The notes under the pieces: generated by a model
Told to the model about the DNA's origin: nothing
The model's input: the letters and a program-made list of their open reading frames with translations, nothing else
The model's database searches: none
Position numbers and translations under genes: made by a program
Shown: positions 37,022 to 46,511 of the stretch, one piece after another
How positions within the stretch are numbered: position 1 is the stretch's first letter
Layout of the letters: each line of letters starts with the position of its first letter
Assembly: GCF_031326345.1 (NCBI RefSeq)
Contig: NZ_CP133671.1
Coordinates: 1,364,001-1,428,000 of the forward strand
Direction: 5' to 3'
Source: Aureispira sp. CCB-E
Lineage (GTDB): Bacteria > Bacteroidota > Bacteroidia > Chitinophagales > Saprospiraceae
DNA: 64,000 nucleotides

Positions 37022-37138
37022 TTGAATTGTTATCATCTAATTCTTGCTGCATTAAATGAAAAAATAGAATATGTCCAGTCAGAGCAATATTGGAAAGATT
37101 ATGTTGCCACTCAGGAATTATTAAGTCAATTCAACTAA
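37022..37138 (+). pseudogene. Possible coding remnant downstream of the acyltransferase gene
   Basis: From a TTG at 37022 a 38-codon frame ends at 37138. Its residues (HLILAALNEKIEYVQSEQYW, then KDYVATQELLSQFN) look like a natural helical protein rather than random AT-rich translation. It has no good start, and it overlaps the last codons of the convergent CHAT gene by four bases. It may be the tail of a gene otherwise lost, but chance cannot be excluded. Confidence 0.22.
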
Positions 37139-40100
37139 GCTCCAGATGAACGTTGTGCCAACAGATACCGTCCAATTCTCCAAAGTACACCAATAACAAA
37201 TACGCCACCCAGAAGATACCAATACCAAGGATGAGATTTTTGTGCTAGGGGAATGGCTTGTTGATTGCCAATACAAATCATACTAGCCCAGAAAAAGGGA
37301 TGAGCAGTAAAACCTTTGTTATTGTTTAAGTATTGAATCTTGGCATTTTGCATGGCTTCATCTTTGGTTAATCCTTGAGCTAGCCCTGCGTAAAACGACT
37401 GAATTACCTCCACACTAGTTTCGTCATTCAGTTCCCACAACGTCATGACAATACTAGGAATTCCAGCATACATAAAGCTACGTCCTAATGAAATAATACC
37501 TTCTCCTTGTGCGTATTTTCCATAGCCCGTTTTGCAAGCCGACAAGACAACCAGGTTGGCATGATGCCCATTGAGATGTTGTGTTTCATAAGCATATAAT
37601 AAATTATCTTCCAAAGAGTCTAGGTTTTCTGTAAAAAGTAAGGCAGAATAAGCAGGATGATTATAATCTACGACTCCATGCATGGCTAAGTGAACGACAC
37701 TATAACTGTGCTGTTTTAATTGCTGTTTAAAATTATGCTCATTGGCCGCTTGATAGGTAAAAAAGGAACCTTTAAATTTTTCTTGAATCTTCCTTAGTTC
37801 TGTTATGGTACCTGGAATAGGAACAGCCAAATTGTGCGTATGCGTTTCCTCAGCACTTCTTTCTTTTGTAAGAGAAGGAGAGAAATTTTCGTAGGCAAAC
37901 TGCTGCCCATAGCTTGCCGCAAAGCCTAATATTCGACCATTTTCTGTATTTACTTTTCGTTGGTTATTAGCCATAATGGCGGCTGAATACTCATAATGGA
38001 CGGTATAATCTTGTATTAAGTAAGGGAGGCTTTGATAATCAATGCCTTTTGTTTGAAGTGTGTCCGTTAGCAAGGCTTCAAAAGGAACGTAATGCAAGCC
38101 TCTGTCGGGAACAATAATAAGATGTTTTTTACCATTTAATAGTTCATCTTCTAAGGTGTTTTTATATAACCAATAAGCTGTTGTACAAAAGACTTGGTAA
38201 GCCTCTTGTTCCTGTTGCAAAATAAAGCTAACATTAGACAAAGAACGTCTAAGGTCTTTTATTTTTTCATTAAATATCGCTATATCAAAATTGGATATTT
38301 CTTTTATTTTGACAACTTCTTTAGAGATATAAATCACAAAAAAATGATTATTACTAATAAAGTACTCAATAAAAAGCTCATCGTCATCTAAATGCCTTTG
38401 CACTTCTTGGGGAGCAACAATCGAATCTCTACCATAGTCCCAAGATCGATAACTAGGATGAGTAGCTTGAAGATATTGCTCAAACGAATCGAGTTTTTGT
38501 TCTAATAGCAACATTTTTTGGAGGTAAATTGCTTCTTTTTCTGGATTTTGTTCTTTTTTTGCTTCTAAAATATGCTCCTTACATCGATCAATTTGTACGA
38601 TATAGTTTTCTTCTTGTTGTAATAGCGCTTTAGAAATTCCAGTCCCTCCCTCGGTATAATTATTTCTAAATTTCAGAATATTTTCATTTAACAAAGCAGA
38701 CTTACTGTGTTCGGCATAGTCAAAAATAGACATCTTGTATGCTTCGTTGTTTTGTTTTTTATACAAATTCCATGCTGTTGATGCTGCTTTTTCATATACA
38801 GGGCGGAGGCGATTGATCGACAACAATTTCGATTCATTATCAATATAGTGATCTCTCAAATAGTTGGTTAGTAAAATGATGTTGTTAAAATCACTATGGG
38901 CACGATTGAGCTTTCCTTCTTGAACAAAAGCATCCCCTCTTTTTTGATAAGCTTCAATAGCAATAGACTTGTCTAGTAAATACTCTAACAAAAGAATTTT
39001 GTCATTTTGATTTTCGGGGCTTTCATCTAACAGCAAAATCACGGTATCCATGTAACTAATCGCTTTGGGATAATGCCCCTCTTCGGCAGCCAAGTGCCCA
39101 ATTTTGAAATAAATTGAAGCAACTTTGGTGCCTTGATGTCCATATTTTTGTGTAGCGAGCTGAAGTGCTTTGAGATAGTATTTTTTAGCCTCTATATAAT
39201 TTCCCAAAGCTTCAAAAGCATTCCCAATATTTAGGTATGCTTTATCAACTCCTAGTTGGTGTTTTTTTATATAGGCGATATTTTTTTTGTAATAATCAAG
39301 AATGGAATCATTAAAATTGAAGTGATTGTAATAGTACGCCATAGATAGGTGCTCAAAATTATTTTCCCTCAATTGTAAAATGGGATCCTTGGATAGCAAA
39401 GGAATATACTCTGGAATTTTTCCAAAATATAAATCTGCTTCGTTGCTTTTTTCTTTTTTTTCGTACAATTCACCAATGCGAGTACAAAGCTTAATAAGCG
39501 CCCCAAAATCGTTTAGCTTTTCATAGATAATAAAGGCATTTTTATAGTAGATAATTCCTTGTTCTATATCGTCATTCTCGGAGTACATACGCCCCAAATT
39601 GCTGTAGTATTTGGCAACAATTGAAGAATCTTTTTGGTGATGATCTTTAAGCAAAAACTGATATTCATAGTCCAAACCTTGATGGGTCATATCAATTGCC
39701 TTTTCGATGCGTCCTTGCTGATATAAAATAGAGCCATAGAGTTGATAAATATACTTAAATGCCAAACTAGAATTGGGTAAATAATCTAAGGCAACTTGAT
39801 AGGTGCTATCCATTTGTGTATCGATAAGGCTAAAATCACTGGCATTGTTATAATAAATGGCATAGGTCGCAATTAAAGAAGCATTGACATAGCGTTTCCA
39901 ATCCTTGCATTGCTTCAAAATCAGACAAGCTTGCAATGCATGATTATAAGCTAACTGATAATCAGCGGCGCCCCATAGTGCCCAAGCTTTGGACGTAAAA
40001 AAAAGCCCTAATAGACGACTGTTTGGAAGTAGTGTAGGAGAAAAGTTTTTTGCTACTTTATCTAATAAAAGAACCGATTTTTGAAAAGAATCTTTTTGAG

Positions 40101-40329
40101 CCCAGATAGTGGCTGTGTTGATGGCACAGTGCGCCAAACCTTCGAGGTCGTTTTCTGCTTTAAAAAGTTGCTGAGCTTTTTTATTCAACCGTTTGGCTAT
40201 CGCCAAATCCATGTCCTCGTAAATTAAATATTCGCTGCTATCTACTAACTTTTGAGCAGATAAAGGGGCTTGAGCAAGCATGGCTGTAGCGTGAAAAGAT
40301 AATAGGATATAGAGTAAAAGTAAGGGCAT
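37135..40329 (-). CDS. TPR-CHAT protein (caspase-like peptidase family), secreted and membrane-anchored
   Basis: 1064 aa. Signal peptide MPLLLLYILLSFHATAMLAQ. TPR repeats fill about residues 70-500 (for example AKKYYLKALQLATQKYGHQG), followed by a helical linker. The CHAT domain occupies about 700-1015. Its catalytic pair is visible: His in HLAMHGVVDYNHPAYSALLF and Cys in VVLSACKTGYGKYAQGEGII, followed by GRSFMYAGIPSIVMTLWELND. A transmembrane helix near the C-terminus (WYWYLLGGVFVIGVLWRIG) suggests that the protein is anchored in the inner membrane with the catalytic part in the periplasm. Family knowledge: CHAT is a caspase-type cysteine peptidase fold. The target is unknown and no CRISPR or gasdermin-like gene is near. 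It is convergent with the acyltransferase gene. Confidence 0.9.
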   Translation of the reverse strand: MPLLLLYILLSFHATAMLAQAPLSAQKLVDSSEYLIYEDMDLAIAKRLNKKAQQLFKAENDLEGLAHCAINTATIWAQKDSFQKSVLLLDKVAKNFSPTLLPNSRLLGLFFTSKAWALWGAADYQLAYNHALQACLILKQCKDWKRYVNASLIATYAIYYNNASDFSLIDTQMDSTYQVALDYLPNSSLAFKYIYQLYGSILYQQGRIEKAIDMTHQGLDYEYQFLLKDHHQKDSSIVAKYYSNLGRMYSENDDIEQGIIYYKNAFIIYEKLNDFGALIKLCTRIGELYEKKEKSNEADLYFGKIPEYIPLLSKDPILQLRENNFEHLSMAYYYNHFNFNDSILDYYKKNIAYIKKHQLGVDKAYLNIGNAFEALGNYIEAKKYYLKALQLATQKYGHQGTKVASIYFKIGHLAAEEGHYPKAISYMDTVILLLDESPENQNDKILLLEYLLDKSIAIEAYQKRGDAFVQEGKLNRAHSDFNNIILLTNYLRDHYIDNESKLLSINRLRPVYEKAASTAWNLYKKQNNEAYKMSIFDYAEHSKSALLNENILKFRNNYTEGGTGISKALLQQEENYIVQIDRCKEHILEAKKEQNPEKEAIYLQKMLLLEQKLDSFEQYLQATHPSYRSWDYGRDSIVAPQEVQRHLDDDELFIEYFISNNHFFVIYISKEVVKIKEISNFDIAIFNEKIKDLRRSLSNVSFILQQEQEAYQVFCTTAYWLYKNTLEDELLNGKKHLIIVPDRGLHYVPFEALLTDTLQTKGIDYQSLPYLIQDYTVHYEYSAAIMANNQRKVNTENGRILGFAASYGQQFAYENFSPSLTKERSAEETHTHNLAVPIPGTITELRKIQEKFKGSFFTYQAANEHNFKQQLKQHSYSVVHLAMHGVVDYNHPAYSALLFTENLDSLEDNLLYAYETQHLNGHHANLVVLSACKTGYGKYAQGEGIISLGRSFMYAGIPSIVMTLWELNDETSVEVIQSFYAGLAQGLTKDEAMQNAKIQYLNNNKGFTAHPFFWASMICIGNQQAIPLAQKSHPWYWYLLGGVFVIGVLWRIGRYLLAQRSSGA

Positions 40330-40699
40330 TGATAATATTTCTTGAGTGTGATAGCTTTGTAAAATAACGTTTTTTATGAGGATAATCGTATTTTATAGCT
40401 TTATAATCAACTTAATATTGTTGTTTGGCTCGCCTTTCGTGGGGTGCTTACTGTATGGCTGAAAATTAGTCCCTAAACAAAGTCTTTGGGGCTGAGTAAA
40501 ACTCACTGGATCAGTTTAGTTTGGCTTGGTTATCACAAAATGAGAGTGATTAAAGTTTAATAAAAGGGTTTGAATTATATGATTTTTATTGATTTTGTTA
40601 GAATGAGAGTTGCTTCCTTCCAAGTAAAATTGTATATTAGTTCCCCTCAAAAACTACTCAAACAAAAGAAATCCCTATTAGCGAATACAAAAGCAATAT
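40330..40699. other. Intergenic region between CHAT gene and kinase cassette
   Basis: A 370-base gap containing two divergent starts. I see no terminator, repeat copy or clean TAnnTTTG box in it. Confidence 0.5.
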
Positions 40700-41293
40700 A
40701 TGCTACGTCGATTATTTGTCAAAGAGGCATTTGAACACATAGAAGAAGAGTTGAAAGCTATTTATAAAATCTTTGGTATAGAAGAACAAAAATTAAAAAC
40801 CAAAAAGCAAGTAGCAACTTATTCTAAATCGTATGATTATACAGTAGAAGGAACGATTCGAAACCATCGTTTTGTTTTAAACTTATATCAAAATCCCCTC
40901 AAAGAAGAAACTAAAAAACAACAATTGGAGTTAATTATTCAATGTGAAAACCCAAACTGGACAACACTTGTGCTCCAAAAAAAGACGATTGTAAAATCAG
41001 ACCAAAAAAAAACATTAGATATAGAACCAATTCATCAGTTGAAAAATGTTAACTTAGATAAGTTGATATTGGCTTCTAATAACAACGAGTGTTTGGAAGA
41101 GTTGTTTGATATTGCAATGGGAGAGAAAGTTACCATTTTGAACAAGATAAAATTCTCTTCATTTGTTTTAGAACGCAAACGCTTGTATATAAAGACAGCT
41201 TGGTTACCCGATACTTTTTCAAAAAGACAAGCACTAATACAATTGCTAGATTTTGCAATTAACTTGGTAGAAAAAATAGACGGAGAGGAATAG
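40700..41293 (+). CDS. Protein of unknown function upstream of kinase-like gene
   Basis: 197 aa, no signal peptide or membrane helix; predicted cytoplasmic, mixed alpha/beta, Lys- and Glu-rich. It opens with a helical segment (FEHIEEELKAIYKIFGIEEQ) and then strands (YDYTVEGTIRNHRFVLNLYQ). I recognise no family. It lies 89 bases before the Ser/Thr kinase-like gene on the same strand after a 370-base gap, so the two are likely a unit. It could be a substrate, adaptor or regulator of that kinase. Confidence 0.6.
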   Translation: MLRRLFVKEAFEHIEEELKAIYKIFGIEEQKLKTKKQVATYSKSYDYTVEGTIRNHRFVLNLYQNPLKEETKKQQLELIIQCENPNWTTLVLQKKTIVKSDQKKTLDIEPIHQLKNVNLDKLILASNNNECLEELFDIAMGEKVTILNKIKFSSFVLERKRLYIKTAWLPDTFSKRQALIQLLDFAINLVEKIDGEE

Positions 41294-41382
41294 GTATTCG
41301 TAGAATCTTATATTGGGTGATCGCCTTTAATCGAACTACTTGTATAATTTGCTAGACAATCGTTGCTAATAAAAACTTCTTC

Positions 41383-43977
41383 ATGTCTAATCAATACCTT
41401 TTAAAAGAAAGTAGAACAGTTATTGAATTAGCAGCCAAGCCTTTTGCTGGTGGAGGCGAAGGTGATTTGTATAAAATAGTAGCTCCGACAGCGTATCAAA
41501 ATTATGTTGCCAAACTGTATCATCCCCACAAAAGGAGTCAACAACGAGAAGAGAAAACACAATATCTGATAGAAAACCCTCCCATCGGGCTTTCTGAAAA
41601 TGACGCCATTGTTTGGATAAAAGATGCTTTGTATACCCAATCGTATCAATTTGTAGGATTTGTCATGCCTTTTGCAAAAGGACAAAAATTGGAATTGCTT
41701 TGTTTGGGAAAACTACCCAAGCATTTGGGGAAGCAGTGGCAACGATTTAGTTTTAACGCTCCAGATTCACTTCAGTATCGGTTAAGAATTTGTTTTAATC
41801 TAGCAGCTGCGATTTATCAAATGCATGCTACCGAACATTATGTGTTGGTTGATATGAAGCCTGAAAATATTTTGATACAACCCAATGGCTTATTGGCAAT
41901 TGTTGATACAGATTCTGTTGAAGTAGTTGAGGAGGAAGTCGCTATTTTTCCAGCTCCTGTAGCTACTCCCGAGTATACACCACCCGAATTTTATTCAAAT
42001 GCGCATCGAAAAAATGAAACGGTCAGTGAGTCTTGGGATCGTTTTGGTTTAGCAGTTATTTTTTATAAATTATTATGTGGCATTCATCCTTTTGCCGCAT
42101 CAGCGAACCCGCCTTATGATCATTTGGTGAGTTTGCACGAGAAGATTGAGCATGGTCTATTTGTTCATCGTACCATTAATCGAGCCGTATTCTCTGTTGT
42201 CCCTCCCCCTCATCAGCAATTTTATACTATAGACTCAAATTTACAAGAGCTATTTATCCAATGTTTTGAAGAAGGGCACGAAAATCCCGAAGCTAGACCA
42301 ACTGCGGATGAATGGTGTTCTGCTTTTTTGATAGCAATAGGTGATCCAAAGCTTGAAGCTCATTTTGCGCATATTCTAGGACTTTGGGGTAATGTTTCAA
42401 AGTTGAAAATGAAACTCCCTTCTGTCTTGTATCAGCAATATTTAGAAGAATTACATCCTAAACGTTGGTTGGAAGAACAAGTATCGGCTGTTTTTGGGAG
42501 CTTGCCTCCTTTGCCAATTACATTACATCAAGCCATTGAATCAGGGAAACAGCAAATTCAATTAGCATTGACATTCAAAGATTATGTATTGTCTTTTATT
42601 GTACTGGGGATCTTGCTTTTTATAATAGGGAGTTGTACACCATTAGGAGGGTGGATGATGGGAGATTTTTGGCTGTTGCCTATATGGCTAATTAATTTAG
42701 TAATTATTGGCTTGATGTTAAGTTTGTGGAGCGTTTTTCCTCGAGTAGTTTCTTGGACTCGACATATAGCTTCACCAGAGGTGAAAGCCCGCAAATTGTG
42801 GAAGCGATTTCGGTTAACATACCCTCAGTTAAAACGTGACGTAATAGAAACGAAGCGTGTTGTTTTAGAAAAACTTTTAGTAAAAAATAAGGTACAAATA
42901 GCAGCTATTGAAAAGGAAAAAATTCAATATGAAGCTCCATTAAAAAAATATTTGCAAGAGCAAGATATTAAAGTGAAAACGTTAATGGGAGAACGAAAGG
43001 TGGCTTTGGAGGCAATTAGTAAAAAATACCTTGAACAAACAGTACATAATCAACTATTGGTTGCAATGAATGGTCGTTATATTTTGGCATTGCACAAACG
43101 GTTGAAAAGCTTCTATCAAAATAGCTTAAAACTATTGGGTCAAAAGGAAAAAAAAGTATTAGAGGAGGCTTATCGAAAGGCGAAGACGAAATTGAAAGAA
43201 GAAATTGACATAGGACAGCAAGCACTGATGGATGAAGCCATGTCTATTTTTGATTTAAACTATTTTTATGATAAACATTTCAATGCAGATAAACTAGAGA
43301 AAGCTAGTCTGAAAAAACTAATAGAAAAATACCCCATTAAAAATTTGAGAGACATCCAAACAATGAGCCAAGGAGGTAATGGTGATTTGACAATTATCCT
43401 TTGCAAAGAGAGCCCTAATTATGAGAAAGGAGTGGACGAAATATACTTGTCTGTGAAATCACACCAATATCTAGAGAAGCTCTATGCTGCATATTTGAAA
43501 TATCAAGAAGGTATTGTTTATGCCCAAACTCATGACATTAATTATGGAAAGGCTTACTTTCAGGAACGATATGCGCATAAACGAGAACAGGATGAAAAAC
43601 TGTTGGAAGATTTGAAAGATACTTATCAAAAACAATTAGAGGAGTTACAGCAAGTGGATTTACCTCAAAAGAAACAAGCTTTGAAGAAGGATTTTGAAGC
43701 TGCCAATGTTTTATTAGAGCAGTTGATTGAGCAAGAAAAAGAGGAGATTGAAAAAATCGAACAGACGTTTAAAACTCAATATGAACTGATTTATAAAGAG
43801 AGCGAAGCAACGATGTCAAAAATGACCCAACGATTGGAGGATATGAATAAAGATTACAGAATAGAGGTGCAAGCACTTCTGTCGTCGCCATCTATAGAGA
43901 ATATTCAATTAAATATTCAAGAAAAAATACAACAAGCTCACAAAGATATCGTTGCCTTAGAAGGACTCAAATTATAA
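41383..43977 (+). CDS. Membrane-anchored Ser/Thr protein kinase-like protein with coiled coils
   Basis: 864 aa. A kinase domain lies at about residues 15-320. Its glycine-rich loop is FAGGGEGDLYKI, the candidate Lys is in YVAKLYH, the catalytic loop is VLVDMKPENILI (Asp and Asn kept, HRD altered to LVD) and the metal-binding motif is DTD in place of DFG. An APE-like YTPPEFYS and SWDRFGLAVIFYKLLCGIHPF follow. Two membrane helices lie at about 405-455 (FIVLGILLFIIGSCTPLGGW and LLPIWLINLVIIGLMLSLWS). Long coiled coils follow (480-600 and 720-860), and a segment near 660 has an unusual glycine loop (MSQGGNGDLTIILC). It resembles the YegI/TerY-associated kinase group, which often pairs with VWA and PP2C proteins; neither is present here. 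Activity is likely but not certain. Confidence 0.82.
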   Translation: MSNQYLLKESRTVIELAAKPFAGGGEGDLYKIVAPTAYQNYVAKLYHPHKRSQQREEKTQYLIENPPIGLSENDAIVWIKDALYTQSYQFVGFVMPFAKGQKLELLCLGKLPKHLGKQWQRFSFNAPDSLQYRLRICFNLAAAIYQMHATEHYVLVDMKPENILIQPNGLLAIVDTDSVEVVEEEVAIFPAPVATPEYTPPEFYSNAHRKNETVSESWDRFGLAVIFYKLLCGIHPFAASANPPYDHLVSLHEKIEHGLFVHRTINRAVFSVVPPPHQQFYTIDSNLQELFIQCFEEGHENPEARPTADEWCSAFLIAIGDPKLEAHFAHILGLWGNVSKLKMKLPSVLYQQYLEELHPKRWLEEQVSAVFGSLPPLPITLHQAIESGKQQIQLALTFKDYVLSFIVLGILLFIIGSCTPLGGWMMGDFWLLPIWLINLVIIGLMLSLWSVFPRVVSWTRHIASPEVKARKLWKRFRLTYPQLKRDVIETKRVVLEKLLVKNKVQIAAIEKEKIQYEAPLKKYLQEQDIKVKTLMGERKVALEAISKKYLEQTVHNQLLVAMNGRYILALHKRLKSFYQNSLKLLGQKEKKVLEEAYRKAKTKLKEEIDIGQQALMDEAMSIFDLNYFYDKHFNADKLEKASLKKLIEKYPIKNLRDIQTMSQGGNGDLTIILCKESPNYEKGVDEIYLSVKSHQYLEKLYAAYLKYQEGIVYAQTHDINYGKAYFQERYAHKREQDEKLLEDLKDTYQKQLEELQQVDLPQKKQALKKDFEAANVLLEQLIEQEKEEIEKIEQTFKTQYELIYKESEATMSKMTQRLEDMNKDYRIEVQALLSSPSIENIQLNIQEKIQQAHKDIVALEGLKL

Positions 43978-43999
43978 ACGTAGTTGGTGATAAATTGTA

Positions 44000-44040
44000 G
44001 CTATCAGAGCGTGCCAAATCTTTGACGACGCTCTAATAGC
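44000..44040. other. Hairpin between convergent genes
   Basis: GCTAT-C-AGAGCGT pairs with ACGCTCT-A-ATAGC, 12 bp with one mismatch and a 15-base loop. There is no T-run, so it is only a possible 3'-end structure for the kinase gene and the convergent S74 gene. Confidence 0.4.
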
Positions 44041-44064
44041 AAGTAGCAATTTGCGCTTATTTAT

Positions 44065-45423
44065 TTATTTATTTTGTTTTAGTTGTTCTTGTAGGCTGTG
44101 GTATTGAGCTTCTATTTTAGTGCACTTTTCTTCCAAGTGTTGAATGGTAGCTTGTTGCTCTTGAATGGCTTTGGTTAAGACAGGAACTAAGCGTGTATAA
44201 TCAACAGCCCAAAGGTCTTTTGATTCGTCGCTGGGAGCGTAAACGACCTCAGGAACTAATGAAGCTACTTCTTGAGCTATGAATCCGATGTCGACACTAC
44301 TGTTATTATCAATTTGTAAAAGCCCATTAGCATCTGTACTAGAGTGATGGTGTTGATATTGTAAGGGGCGTAGTTTTAAAATAGTAGAAAGACCGTATGG
44401 AATTGTTTTTCGTTGGTCTTTTAAACGACCATCAGAATAGGTCACCCATGCATTGGCTCTAGCTCTACCGATTGTCACAGCAGTATTGTTAGGTAGTTCA
44501 AAAGCGTAGGCTGGATCAGTAATGGTTTGTAATCCTACACGAGCATTTCCTCGAATGGTCATTGCAGGCGTGCGAATATCGTCAACGCCTTTCATGGTAA
44601 AAACAATCCCACCGTCAGGATCAGCATCATTGCCATCCGTTTTTTCAAATACTAAGAAATCGTTATACGTGCCAATAAAATCACCATCATAGTAAATTTT
44701 GGCTCGGTCACCAGAAACGATTCCATCGTTAGGAATTTCACCCAAAAAACCGATTCCAAACTCTCCATTTAGTTGGATGCCTCCACCCAATAATTCTAAG
44801 CGTTGGTCAGGCGTTTCTGTACCAATACCTATATTTTGAGTCATGGCATCGATCGTAAAGGTCGTCCAGTTGTTGGTATTCGTATAACGAGTTCCTATTC
44901 TAAAGGTATTTCCAGAATTTAGTGTACCATCATAAAACCCAATCATAGCACCAACAGAACCTGCATCTTGATAGAGTTCTAGCCTTGGATTATCATCTTC
45001 GTTGTTGTTATCTGTATCCGTATCAATGCGTAAAACAGCATCGTTTGTTGTACCGCTTGAAATATGGGCAATAGTAGTAGGGGCATCTGTACCAATACCA
45101 ACTCGCCCAGCAAAATAAGCTCCTCTAGCACTAATTGAGGCAGAGGGCAACTGCCATGTGCCTGTTCTTGCCTGATCAGCGTGAAGATGAAAAATTCCAG
45201 TACCTCCTAAAGTAGAAGGAACGGCATCGTCATAACTCAAATAATCATTGTTGGCATTTGTCGTATTGTCATGAGAGACATAAATGTCTTGTCCTCGAAC
45301 AATTAAATCACCATTTACATCTAATTTTTCAAGAGGATTGTTGGTGCCAATACCAACATTTTGAGCCGATAGCATATTGCTTAATAATACAAAGGAGCTA
45401 AATAAGGTAATTTTTATTTTCAT
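44065..45423 (-). CDS. Secreted fiber-like protein with S74 intramolecular chaperone domain
   Basis: Start placed at the ATG at 45423 (452 aa), giving the signal peptide MKIKITLFSSFVLLSNMLSA; a further in-frame start ten codons upstream looks non-coding. The N-terminus after the signal (QNVGIGTNNPLEKLDVNGDL) and several internal VGIGTDAPTT-type units are typical of Bacteroidota trimeric fiber or tail-fiber-like proteins. The C-terminal ~120 residues are an S74 chaperone: YSDGRLKDQRKTIPYGLSTI, then FIAQEVASLVPEVV and VDYTRLVPVLTKAIQEQQ. A coiled coil ends the protein. The S74 domain assists trimerisation and is then cut off after a Ser-Asp site; here the candidate is Ser-Asp in YSDGRLK. It stands alone; no phage genes surround it. 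Confidence 0.88.
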   Translation of the reverse strand: MKIKITLFSSFVLLSNMLSAQNVGIGTNNPLEKLDVNGDLIVRGQDIYVSHDNTTNANNDYLSYDDAVPSTLGGTGIFHLHADQARTGTWQLPSASISARGAYFAGRVGIGTDAPTTIAHISSGTTNDAVLRIDTDTDNNNEDDNPRLELYQDAGSVGAMIGFYDGTLNSGNTFRIGTRYTNTNNWTTFTIDAMTQNIGIGTETPDQRLELLGGGIQLNGEFGIGFLGEIPNDGIVSGDRAKIYYDGDFIGTYNDFLVFEKTDGNDADPDGGIVFTMKGVDDIRTPAMTIRGNARVGLQTITDPAYAFELPNNTAVTIGRARANAWVTYSDGRLKDQRKTIPYGLSTILKLRPLQYQHHHSSTDANGLLQIDNNSSVDIGFIAQEVASLVPEVVYAPSDESKDLWAVDYTRLVPVLTKAIQEQQATIQHLEEKCTKIEAQYHSLQEQLKQNK

Positions 45424-45873
45424 AACTTTAGATTTTTCATTCTTTGACAACAACTTTAATACCTATGAATATCAAGTATTGCTAAGCAGCAACGGAACGT
45501 AAATAATCAACTGTTGGCTGCTGCAATCAACTAATTGTACAAGCTCATAGTGCATTGATAAACTAATTGATGTGTTATCTAAGAATTATTTTTAATAAAC
45601 TACTAAACGATTTTAGTATTAGGGGATAATGATCTATTCGTATAGATTAAATTTGTAAATTTAAAGTTCAACAATACATCACAAAACGGATGTAAGATAG
45701 GAAATTAGCATTAATAAAAAAACAAATATTCTGATAATCAAGAGGAATAAACCTGTTGTAATTCAACCCCTATGTAGGATTTTAAATTTAGATTAGATTT
45801 TATGGGGCATTGGTTTTGTCTTGTTGATTATTAGCCTTATTTATCTTTTTATAGGTTGTTAAAAAATTCAATT
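45424..45873. other. Intergenic region between S74 gene and crp-like gene
   Basis: A 450-base gap with two divergent starts. It holds a partial match to the second module of the dispersed repeat (AATAATCAACTG near 45502). No gene, terminator or convincing promoter box is seen. Confidence 0.45.
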
Positions 45874-46434
45874 ATGCAGAAAATTATAACAGGATTAGAG
45901 GAATACGCTCCCATATCTGAAGAGGCATACGAAGCCATTGCCCAAATATCAATATGCCAGATTTATAAAAAAGGAGACTTGGTATTAAAAGAAGGTCGTA
46001 TTTGTCAACGTGTAGGTTTTATAGAGCAAGGATTGACTAGAAGTTTTTATTATCAAGATGGAAAAGATATTACGACCTATTTTGCGTCAGAGAACAATCC
46101 ATGTTTATCCGTTTATTCCTTTATTAGCCAACAACCGAGTCAAGAATCAATAGAAGTATTGGAAGATAGTCGGATTTGGTCTATCACCTACAACGAACTG
46201 CAAGAATTGTATAAAACGTACCCTAGTTTGAATTTATTGGGGCGTTTACTGACGGAAGATTATTACATGAAGTTAGAGGAACATACTCGTGCTTTGAAGC
46301 ACAAAAATTCAAAAGATCGTTATTGGGAATATGCTGAACAGCATCCAGATATAATACAACGTGCCCCATTGACGCATATCGCCTCGTTTTTAGGTATGTC
46401 CAAAGAAAATTTAAGCCGAATTCGCCGTATTTGA
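45874..46434 (+). CDS. Crp/Fnr-family transcription regulator
   Basis: 186 aa from the ATG at 45874 (a TTG six codons upstream is in frame). A cyclic-nucleotide-binding-like fold fills the N-terminal 120 residues (KKGDLVLKEGRICQRVGFIE ... GKDITTYFASENNPCLSVYS). A short helix-turn-helix at the C-terminus (LTHIASFLGMSKENLSRIRR) binds DNA. The canonical cAMP-binding RS pair is not seen, as in many Bacteroidota members. The regulator may control the hydroxylase gene 77 bases downstream on the same strand, a common pairing for this family. Confidence 0.88.
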   Translation: MQKIITGLEEYAPISEEAYEAIAQISICQIYKKGDLVLKEGRICQRVGFIEQGLTRSFYYQDGKDITTYFASENNPCLSVYSFISQQPSQESIEVLEDSRIWSITYNELQELYKTYPSLNLLGRLLTEDYYMKLEEHTRALKHKNSKDRYWEYAEQHPDIIQRAPLTHIASFLGMSKENLSRIRRI

Positions 46435-46511
46435 CATTTGTCAACAGAGGTTTGATTAAAAAAGCAGAAATTTGTCTTATTCTACTTATGAATCATGAAA
46501 ATCACTAGATA

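Noticed and set aside
44065-45423. Prophage tail-fiber gene
   Set aside because: The S74 domain also occurs in host fiber proteins, there is a signal peptide, and no phage genes are nearby.
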